Positions 1-6,348 of a DNA stretch of 64,000 bases are shown piece by piece. The DNA lies in contig JOGW01000013.1 of NCBI GenBank assembly GCA_000721375.1, positions 62,001-126,000 of the forward strand, written 5' to 3'. Below the pieces are notes generated by a model that saw only the letters and a list, made by a program, of their open reading frames with translations, was not told the DNA's origin and made no database searches. Numbering within the stretch: position 1 is the stretch's first letter; each line of letters starts with the position of its first letter. A program made the translations under genes and the position numbers. Origin of the DNA: Streptomyces sp. NRRL B-3428. Lineage in GTDB: Bacteria; Actinomycetota; Actinomycetes; Streptomycetales; Streptomycetaceae.

Positions 1-1
1 C

Positions 2-370
2 TTCGCCACCACGGCGTTCATCTCGTACGGCGCGTTCTGGATGTCCTTCGCGGGATACGTGAAGTTCGTCGTGCCCACGCTGCCGGCCGCGGACGCGCAC
101 CTGGCGACCGGGCTCTACCTGATCGCGTGGTTCGTCTTCACGCTGTACATGACGGTGGCCGCGATGAAGTCCGACCTCGCGCACAAGGTCGTCTTCGTCT
201 CGCTGACCCTCACGTTCCTGTTCCTGGCGCTCGGCGACCTGACCGAGTCCACCGCCCTCGCGCACACCGGCGGCTTCCTCGGCCTGATCTGTGCCGCGGC
301 CGCCTGGTACACCTCGTTCGGCATCGTCACCAACGAGTCCTGGGGCCGCAAGGTCATCCCGCTGGGCTGA
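2..370 (+). CDS. GPR1/FUN34/YaaH (SatP) family acetate uptake permease, C-terminal part
   Basis: The gene is cut by the left edge of the window; the last 122 codons are present and end in TGA. The visible protein has about four hydrophobic segments separated by short charged loops, and a C-terminal tail ending NESWGRKVIPLG. This matches the C-terminal half of AceTr/SatP proteins, six-helix inner-membrane channels or proton symporters for acetate and succinate. The hallmark N-terminal NPAPLGL motif would lie outside the window. It converges on the TetR gene with 8 bases between stops. Acetate uptake fits the acyl-CoA ligase nearby, but co-regulation is only a guess. Confidence 0.85.
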   Translation, partial: FATTAFISYGAFWMSFAGYVKFVVPTLPAADAHLATGLYLIAWFVFTLYMTVAAMKSDLAHKVVFVSLTLTFLFLALGDLTESTALAHTGGFLGLICAAAAWYTSFGIVTNESWGRKVIPLG

Positions 371-378
371 GCCCTGCT

Positions 379-990
379 CTACGGACGCAGCGCCCGCAGC
401 AGCATGTCGGCCAGATGGTCGGCGACCTGCTGCGGGGTCAGCGGCCCGTTCGGCCGGTACCAGGTCGACAGGTGGTGCACGGACCCGAAGTGGTAGTCGA
501 CCACCAGGTCGGCGGGCGTGGCCGAGGAGAACACCCCGGCGTTCTGGCCCTCCTCCACCAGCGCGCGGAAGCGCTCGTGGTAGCGCCGGCGCTCGGCCCG
601 CACCTGCTTGTTCTTCTCCGGGCTGAGGTGGTGCATGGAGCGGAAGAAGATCTGGCCGTCGTCGAGGTTGTCGATCGAGGTCACCACCACGTCGGCAGCC
701 GCCTTGCGCAGCCGCTCCTCGACCGGCTCGTCGGCCTGGGCCAGCACGTCGAGCCGCTCCTGCTGGAGGCGCAGCACCCGGGCGTAGATCTCGTGCAGGA
801 GATCGTCCTTCGACCCGAAGTAGTGGTAGAGCGCACCCTTGGTGACGCCCGCCGCCTCCACGATCTCCTGCACCGACGTCCTGTCGTACCCCTGCTCGGC
901 GAAGAGCCGCGTGGCGGCGGCGAGCAGCCTCTGCGGGACGGGTGTGGTGCTGTTCTCCGTCGCGCCTGCTGTCTTTGGCACTGTCGCCAC
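379..990 (-). CDS. TetR/AcrR family regulator, probably of the upstream acyl-CoA ligase operon
   Basis: 203 residues, the usual TetR length. Residues about 19-65 hold the DNA-binding domain; the recognition helix region is TSVQEIVEAAGVTKGALYHYFGSK. The C-terminal half is an all-helical ligand-binding domain with several His and Arg residues (FFRSMHHLSP). The start is GTG with GGAAGG just upstream. It is the last gene of a minus-strand set SDR, ligase, TetR, separated from the ligase stop by 66 bases. Regulators of this group commonly sense acyl-CoA thioesters and repress fatty-acid degradation genes; that role here is inferred from its neighbours and from the half-palindrome at 3486-3502 in front of the SDR gene. 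Confidence 0.88.
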   Translation of the reverse strand: MATVPKTAGATENSTTPVPQRLLAAATRLFAEQGYDRTSVQEIVEAAGVTKGALYHYFGSKDDLLHEIYARVLRLQQERLDVLAQADEPVEERLRKAAADVVVTSIDNLDDGQIFFRSMHHLSPEKNKQVRAERRRYHERFRALVEEGQNAGVFSSATPADLVVDYHFGSVHHLSTWYRPNGPLTPQQVADHLADMLLRALRP

Positions 991-1056
991 CTGCCTTCCG
1001 CTCCTTCTGCCTGCGGGCCTGATCGGCCGGACAGACCCTAGTGCGCCGTACCCGTC

Positions 1057-2718
1057 TCAGGCACGGTCGCGCAGTTCCCTGCGCAGGATCTTCCCACTCG
1101 TCGTCTTGGGCAGCTCCGGCAGGATCTCCACCGCGCGCGGGTACTTGTACGCGGCCAGTCTCTCCTTGCTGTACGCGACGATCTCGGCGGGGTCCGTCTC
1201 GGCGCCGGGACGCAGGCTGACGTATGCCTTGACGCTCTCGCCCCGGTAGCTGTCGGGTACCCCGACGACGGCGGCCTCACGGACGGCCGGGTGCGTGTAG
1301 AGGACGTCCTCGACCTCGCGCGGCCAGACCTTGAAACCGGACGCGTTGATCATGTCCTTCTTGCGGTCCACGACGTAGAGCCAGCCGTCGGTGTCCATGA
1401 ACCCGATGTCGCCCGTGCGCAGTTCACCGTCCGGGAAGGCCTCGGCCGTCGCGTCGGGGCGGCCCCAGTAACCCGGCACGACCTGCGGCCCGCGGACGAC
1501 GATCTCACCCTGCTCGCCGAACGGCAGCTCCCCGCCGTTCTCGTCGAGGATCCGCACGACGGTGTCAGGACCGGGCACGCCCACGGACAGGGTGCCGGAC
1601 TCGGGATCGACCGGTGCCTCGTGCTGCGGCGGTACGGCGGCGCAGGGAGCGGTGCATTCGGTGAGGCCGTACCCGTTACGGATATAAGGCCCGAATTCCG
1701 TACGGAACTTCTCGACGAGCGCGGGCGGTACCGGCGCCCCTCCCGAGGAGATCACCTCGAACGATGCGAAGTGCTCGCGGGTGACTCCGGGGGTGGCGGC
1801 CAGCGCCATGAAGGCCGTCGAAGGGCCGACCGTGTACGCGGGCTTGTGCTCGGCGAAGGCGTCGAGGACGACTCCCGGGTGGAAGCGGTAGGCGAGCACC
1901 AGGGTGCCGGCGTTGGCGACGCAGGAGGCGAGCTGGCACACCATGCCCGTGATGTGGAAGAGCGGCGCGAGCGCGAAGTACGCGGAACCCTCGGCGATCG
2001 GATGCCCGGAGCGCTGCCGTTCGGCGTTGTACATGATGTTGCCGTGCAGGTTCATCGCACCCTTGGGCTGCCCGCTGGTGCCCGAGGTGTAGCTGATCAG
2101 CGCCAGGTCGGCGGCGGTGCGCTCGGGAACGTCCGGGGCCTTGGCGCCGCGCCGGGCGACCTCGACCAGATCCTCCGCGTCATCGGCCTTCGGCGCCCGC
2201 TCGAAGTTCAGCACCCGCTCGTCGCCGCGGGTCTGCAGATCCAGCTCGCAGGCGGTGAGCACGACCCGTACCGGAGAATCGACGGCGGCTTCCCGCAGAT
2301 ATCCCTCCCAGGCCCGGTCGGAACAGATCAGCGCGACGGCTGCGGCGTCGTGGAAGACGTGGCGCACCTCGCCCGACTTGTACATCGGGTTGACCGGTAC
2401 GACGGTCGCGCCCGCCTTCCAGGCGCCGAGCAGGGCGATCACGAACTGCGGCGAGTTCTGCAGCATCAGCGCGACACGGTCGCCGTCGGCGACACCGCGC
2501 TCGGCGAGATGACCGGCCACGGAGTCGGAGAGCGAGTCGACCTCGGCATAGCTGAGGCGGCCGTCGAAGTAGGTGAGGGCGGTACGGTCCGGAGCCTTCG
2601 CCGCGGCGGCGCGGAACGCATGGACGACGGAGGGCGCCGGGTCGACGGGCGCACGCTGGGCCTCGCTGAGGCGGCCGAGCCAGGGCCGGTCCTGGTAGCT
2701 CAGGTCCTGGTGGCTCAC
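1057..2718 (-). CDS. AMP-dependent acyl-CoA synthetase (fatty-acid or aryl acid CoA ligase)
   Basis: 553 residues. It activates a carboxylic acid to acyl-AMP and then acyl-CoA. ANL-family motifs are all visible: the ATP-binding loop SYTSGTSGQPKGA, YGLTECTA, LRTGDIGF, the hinge DRKKDMINASGFKVWP, and the catalytic lysine in PKTTSGKILRREL. The start chosen is GTG at 2718: it overlaps the SDR stop as GTGA and has GGGAGGGC at correct spacing. An ATG 15 bases upstream lies inside the SDR gene and is less likely. Translational coupling to the SDR implies a shared pathway. No signal peptide or membrane segment, so cytoplasmic. Chain length of the substrate cannot be read from the sequence. Confidence 0.93.
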   Translation of the reverse strand: MSHQDLSYQDRPWLGRLSEAQRAPVDPAPSVVHAFRAAAAKAPDRTALTYFDGRLSYAEVDSLSDSVAGHLAERGVADGDRVALMLQNSPQFVIALLGAWKAGATVVPVNPMYKSGEVRHVFHDAAAVALICSDRAWEGYLREAAVDSPVRVVLTACELDLQTRGDERVLNFERAPKADDAEDLVEVARRGAKAPDVPERTAADLALISYTSGTSGQPKGAMNLHGNIMYNAERQRSGHPIAEGSAYFALAPLFHITGMVCQLASCVANAGTLVLAYRFHPGVVLDAFAEHKPAYTVGPSTAFMALAATPGVTREHFASFEVISSGGAPVPPALVEKFRTEFGPYIRNGYGLTECTAPCAAVPPQHEAPVDPESGTLSVGVPGPDTVVRILDENGGELPFGEQGEIVVRGPQVVPGYWGRPDATAEAFPDGELRTGDIGFMDTDGWLYVVDRKKDMINASGFKVWPREVEDVLYTHPAVREAAVVGVPDSYRGESVKAYVSLRPGAETDPAEIVAYSKERLAAYKYPRAVEILPELPKTTSGKILRRELRDRA

Positions 2719-3476
2719 TTGCTGCCCTCCCACTTCTGCTGAATGTGGTTCATACCGGCCAGCCAGCGGTCCGGGGTGGCAGCGCGGGCACGGTAGAACT
2801 CGGCGACCTCCGGGTGCGGAAGGATCAGGAAGCGGTCCTCCTCGATGCCCAGCATGAGGGCGTCGGCGACGTCCTCGGGCTCGATCGCGGTGGGCGCGAG
2901 CACCAGGTCACCGGCCGAACCGGCCGCGGTGAGCATGTCCGTGCGCACCCCCTGCGGGCAAATCGCGTGCACCTTGAGGCCCTGGTGGCGATACGTGAGC
3001 GAGAGCCACTCGGCGAAGGCGTACGCGCCGTGCTTGGTCACGCTGTACGGGGCGGCGCCGACCATGGTGAGCAGTCCGGCGGCGGAGACGGTGGAGACGA
3101 AACGGCCCTCGCCGCGCTCGAGCCAGGCGGGGAGCAGGGCGTGGGCGGCTCTGACGTGCGCCATGACATTGACGTCCCAGGCTCTCGCCCAGACCTGCTC
3201 GTCGGCGGCCTCGGTGCCGCCGCTGGCCAGGCCCGCGTTGGCGCAGTAGATGTCCACGGTGCCGTCGAGGGCGTCCCGTGCGGCCTCCACGATCTCGCTC
3301 GCGTCGCCGGGGACGGCGATGCCCCCGATCTCGTCGGCGACCGACTTCGCCCTGGCCTCGTCGATGTCGTTGACGACGACCTTGGCGCCTTCGGCCGCGA
3401 AGCGGCGGGCCAGGGCGGCGCCGATGCCGCCGCCGGCTCCAGTGACTACAACTGCGCTGCTCTGCAGGGGGGTCAT
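2715..3476 (-). CDS. Short-chain dehydrogenase/reductase (classical SDR)
   Basis: 253 residues. The Rossmann nucleotide-binding motif TGAGGGIG is at residues 12-19, CANAG near 78-82, and the catalytic triad is Ser131, Tyr144 and Lys148 (YSVTK). Acidic residues after the second strand (NDIDE) suggest preference for NAD(H). Likely oxidises a hydroxyacyl or alcohol intermediate, given the coupled acyl-CoA ligase. It is the promoter-proximal gene of the operon. There is no clear ribosome binding site before the ATG, so the mRNA may be leaderless or start very close; the sequence just upstream carries the candidate operator at 3486-3502. Confidence 0.92.
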   Translation of the reverse strand: MTPLQSSAVVVTGAGGGIGAALARRFAAEGAKVVVNDIDEARAKSVADEIGGIAVPGDASEIVEAARDALDGTVDIYCANAGLASGGTEAADEQVWARAWDVNVMAHVRAAHALLPAWLERGEGRFVSTVSAAGLLTMVGAAPYSVTKHGAYAFAEWLSLTYRHQGLKVHAICPQGVRTDMLTAAGSAGDLVLAPTAIEPEDVADALMLGIEEDRFLILPHPEVAEFYRARAATPDRWLAGMNHIQQKWEGSK

Positions 3477-3485
3477 ATCGGCAGA

Positions 3486-3502
3486 CTAACCAGTCGGTAT
3501 GC
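3486..3502 (-). promoter_or_regulatory. Candidate TetR operator upstream of the SDR operon
   Basis: On the minus strand this reads GCATACCGACTGGTTAG, with an ACC-N4-GGT imperfect palindrome. It begins 9 bases upstream of the SDR start codon. It matches 14 of 17 positions of the perfect palindrome at 26948-26965 in front of the molybdopterin oxidoreductase. The TetR at 379-990 is the obvious candidate to bind it; binding is inferred, not shown. Confidence 0.5.
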
Positions 3503-3553
3503 AACTCGGGAAGGGGTTGATCAGCACCGGCCCGGCCGACGTTCGAGGCGATC

Positions 3554-3650
3554 TTTCAGCCCCTGCGGCGTTTGAGCAGATCCGAACGAAGTTCGGATCC
3601 GGGGTCCGCGGCGCAACCCCGGTTTCGGGAAGGGGCGGGTAGGGGAAGGG
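3554..3650. repeat. Streptomyces-type interspersed intergenic repeat with internal hairpin
   Basis: The stretch runs CAGCCCCTGCGGCGTTTGAG, then a hairpin, then GGGGTCCGCGGCGCAACCCC and GGTTTCGGGAAGGGGCGGG. From memory this closely resembles an element scattered between genes in many Streptomyces genomes (usual core CCGGCGTTTGAGGAGC). Here the middle is altered: GATCCGAAC (3579-3587), loop GAA, GTTCGGATC (3591-3599) form a perfect 9-base-pair stem. It lies between divergent genes, so it is not an ordinary terminator. Confidence 0.6.
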
Positions 3651-3695
3651 GCCCGCCGCAGGCGCCACCCGCACCACCACCGAACCGGAGGCCTC

Positions 3696-4949
3696 ATGAC
3701 ACACCTCTCAAGACGCACGCTGCTCGCCGCCACAGCCGCAGGCACCGCGGCAGCAGCCACCACCGCGACAACGGCCGCAGCCGCCGCCCACCCCGCCGGA
3801 AGAAGACTCCGCACCGGCTTCGAGCGACTCCAGGCCGACGGATACGCCCTCCTCGACGGTCAGCGCGTGGGCATAGTCACCAACCCCACCGGCATCACCC
3901 GCGACGTCAGGCACATCGTCGACGTCATGCACACCGACGACCGCGTGGACCTCGTCGCCGTCTTCGGACCCGAGCACGGTTTCCGCGGGACCGCCCAGGC
4001 CGGCGGTTCCGAGGGGTACTACGAGGACCCGGCCACCAAGCTCCCGGTCTACGACACGTACCAGAAGAGCGGCCAGGCACTCGCCGACATCTTCACGCAG
4101 TCCGGCGTCGACACGGTCGTCTTCGACATCCAGGACGTCGGCGCCCGCTTCTACACGTACATCTGGACGCTCTTCGACTGCATGCAGTCCGCCGCCCTCG
4201 CGGGCAAGCGCTTCGTCGTCCTCGACCGGCCGAACCCGGTCACCGGCCGGAACGCCCAAGGCCCCGTCCTGCACAAGGAGTTCGCCACCTTCGTCGGCCG
4301 CGAGCCGATCTCGCAGGCGCACGGCATGACCGTCGCCGAGCTGGCGCGGCTCTTCAACGGGGAGTACCTCGCCACGCCCGTCCCCCTTGAGACCGTGCTC
4401 ATGACCGGGTGGCGGCGTGACGAGTTCTACGACGCGTCGGGGCTGCCGTGGGTGCCGCCGAGCCCCAACATGCCCACCCCCGAGACGGCGCTCGTGTACT
4501 CCGGGACCTGTCTGTTCGAGGGCACCAATCTGTCCGAGGGACGCGGTACGACCCGCCCGTTCGAGCTGCTCGGCGCGGAGGGGATCGACCGGCGGTGGGC
4601 GGAGGCGGCCAATCGACTCGGCCTGAAGGGCGTGCATTTCCGTGAGGCGTACTTCGCGCCCACGTTCTCGAAGTTCCAGGGCAAGACCGTGGGCGGGGTG
4701 CAGGTCCACGTCCACGACCGCGAGGAGTTCGATCCGATCCGTACGGGCATCGGTCTGCTGATCACCGCAAAGCAGAGCTGGAGCGGCTTCGCCTGGCGGC
4801 CCGACAACTGGATCGACAAGCTCACCGGCTCCACCCAGGTGCGCACGATGATCGACGCCGGAGCCGGTGTCGACGAGGTGGTCGGCGGCTGGCTCGACGA
4901 GCTGAACGCCTTCCGCGCCGTACGACGGAAGTACCTCGCTTACCGGTGA
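3696..4949 (+). CDS. namZ: DUF1343 family exo-beta-N-acetylmuramidase (NamZ-like), secreted
   Basis: 417 residues. NamZ/YbbC enzymes remove terminal N-acetylmuramic acid from the non-reducing ends of peptidoglycan fragments, in cell-wall recycling. Family landmarks are visible: VGIVTNPTGI near residue 55, VFGPEHGFRG near 88, VVFDIQDVGARFYTYIWTL near 143, and the run SPNMPTPETALVYSGTCLFEGTN. The N-terminus has SRRTLLAA followed by an Ala/Thr-rich hydrophobic stretch to about residue 35, a likely twin-arginine signal, so it acts outside the membrane. GGAGG lies 7 bases before the ATG. It is a single gene; the partner NagZ-type glucosaminidase is not in the window. Confidence 0.9.
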   Translation: MTHLSRRTLLAATAAGTAAAATTATTAAAAAHPAGRRLRTGFERLQADGYALLDGQRVGIVTNPTGITRDVRHIVDVMHTDDRVDLVAVFGPEHGFRGTAQAGGSEGYYEDPATKLPVYDTYQKSGQALADIFTQSGVDTVVFDIQDVGARFYTYIWTLFDCMQSAALAGKRFVVLDRPNPVTGRNAQGPVLHKEFATFVGREPISQAHGMTVAELARLFNGEYLATPVPLETVLMTGWRRDEFYDASGLPWVPPSPNMPTPETALVYSGTCLFEGTNLSEGRGTTRPFELLGAEGIDRRWAEAANRLGLKGVHFREAYFAPTFSKFQGKTVGGVQVHVHDREEFDPIRTGIGLLITAKQSWSGFAWRPDNWIDKLTGSTQVRTMIDAGAGVDEVVGGWLDELNAFRAVRRKYLAYR

Positions 4950-4986
4950 CGCCGTGACACCTCACGTACCGGTGACGCCGTGACAC
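4941..4986 (+). repeat. 20-base direct repeat across the namZ stop codon
   Basis: TACCGGTGACGCCGTGACAC occurs at 4941-4960 and again at 4967-4986, a 26-base period. The namZ stop (4947-4949) lies inside the first copy. It looks like a recent local duplication. The remaining bases to 5061 hold only the GGAGG of the next gene. Confidence 0.85.
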
Positions 4987-5061
4987 AGGACTGGCCGAGC
5001 CCGGACCCCGGCGCCATGCTGAACGGACCACAGTGCCGGGGTCCGTGGACGGAGGCTCGTC

Positions 5062-6330
5062 ATGCCGGAGTTCAGCGTCGCACCGTACAAGGAGCTCACC
5101 TTCGACGCGGACGGCGACGTCCACGCCGGGCAGCTGGCGGCGCTGCGGGGGCTGCGGGTCAGGGATCTGATCGTGTTCGCGCACGGCTGGAACAACGACC
5201 GGTCGATGGCCACGAAGTTCTATGACCGGTTCTTCGCGCCGTTCGGTGAGTTCGCGCCCGCGCGGACCACCGGGTATGCCGGAATCCTGTGGCCGGCGAT
5301 GCGGTTCACGGACGAGCCGATTCCGGACTTCGATCCGGCGCGTGCGGTGGACCCCGTGCTCAGCTCCCGACTGGAGCAGGCCACCCAGCAGGCGCTGCGG
5401 GCGGTCTTCCCCGACCGGACCGAGGTCGTGGACGAGCTGGCCCGGCTGCTCGACGAGCATGCGGCCGACATGGCCGCGATCGAGCAGTTCGGTGAACTGG
5501 TGGCGGAGTTGGTCGAGGGTCACGGCCGGCAAGGAGCGGGCCTGGACACCGAGGACGAGGTGGGCGAGCCCCAGCTGCTGTCCACGCCCGCGCTTCCGAT
5601 GTGCAACGTGTTCGCGGGTGCACTGGAGGAGACCGGGGCGTTCGGGGACCGGCAGAGCTTCGGCATCGGCCTCGACCGCCTCTGGAACGGCGGCAAGGAG
5701 CTGCTCCGCCAGGCCACGTACTACGCGATGAAGCGCCGGGCGGGCACCGTCGGACAACTGGGTCTCGGCCCCGCGCTCGGTGAACTCGCCGAGCACAACC
5801 CCGACTTGAGGATCCATCTCATCGGCCACAGCTTCGGTGCGCGCCTGGTCTCGTTCGCGCTGAAGGGGCTGCCGAAGAGCGTGACCAACGTGAAGTCGGT
5901 GACACTGCTGCAGGGCGCCTTCTCGCACTACGCCTTCGCCCCGAAACTGCCCCATCAGGCGGGCGGCGGGGCGCTGCGCGGTCAGGAGCGCCGGATCGAC
6001 GGGCCGTTGGTCTGCTGCCACTCCTCGCACGACTCGGCGCTCAAGGTGTTCTATCCGCTGGCCTCGCGGCTCGCGGGCGACTCGGCGAGCCTGCTCCCCG
6101 ACGACGCGAAGTGGGGCGCGCTGGGCTTCGACGGGATCCAGGCCGTCGAGGGCGTCAAACGCCTCACGCTCGCCCAGGCACTCGGCGGCGGCCTGCCCAA
6201 GGACGGCTGTGTGAATGTCGACGCGTCCGCGACCGTGCGCCGCGGCGGACCCCCCTCGGGGGCCCACAGCGACATCCTGCACAGGGAGTTGGCGCGGGTG
6301 GTGCTGGCGGCGGGCCGCATCAAGGACTGA
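5062..6330 (+). CDS. Alpha/beta-hydrolase fold protein with a large insertion, function unknown
   Basis: 422 residues, no signal peptide. The fold signature is a nucleophile elbow HLIGHSFGA with Ser257, preceded by the strand LIVFAHGWNND near residues 37-47 (oxyanion region), and a C-terminal GAHSDILH whose His402 is the likely catalytic base. Between the oxyanion strand and the elbow sit roughly 190 residues, including an acidic, Glu-rich helical stretch and a second module (LPMCNVFAGALEE), much longer than in simple esterases. GGAGG precedes the ATG. Substrate is not predictable. It stands between the NamZ gene and, tail to tail, the penicillin acylase gene, without operon signs. Confidence 0.75.
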   Translation: MPEFSVAPYKELTFDADGDVHAGQLAALRGLRVRDLIVFAHGWNNDRSMATKFYDRFFAPFGEFAPARTTGYAGILWPAMRFTDEPIPDFDPARAVDPVLSSRLEQATQQALRAVFPDRTEVVDELARLLDEHAADMAAIEQFGELVAELVEGHGRQGAGLDTEDEVGEPQLLSTPALPMCNVFAGALEETGAFGDRQSFGIGLDRLWNGGKELLRQATYYAMKRRAGTVGQLGLGPALGELAEHNPDLRIHLIGHSFGARLVSFALKGLPKSVTNVKSVTLLQGAFSHYAFAPKLPHQAGGGALRGQERRIDGPLVCCHSSHDSALKVFYPLASRLAGDSASLLPDDAKWGALGFDGIQAVEGVKRLTLAQALGGGLPKDGCVNVDASATVRRGGPPSGAHSDILHRELARVVLAAGRIKD

Positions 6331-6348
6331 GACCCGCCGCCGACCGGC

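Noticed and set aside
3579..3599. Hairpin as a terminator
   Set aside because: It lies between divergent genes, so neither transcript would end there; treated as part of an interspersed repeat.
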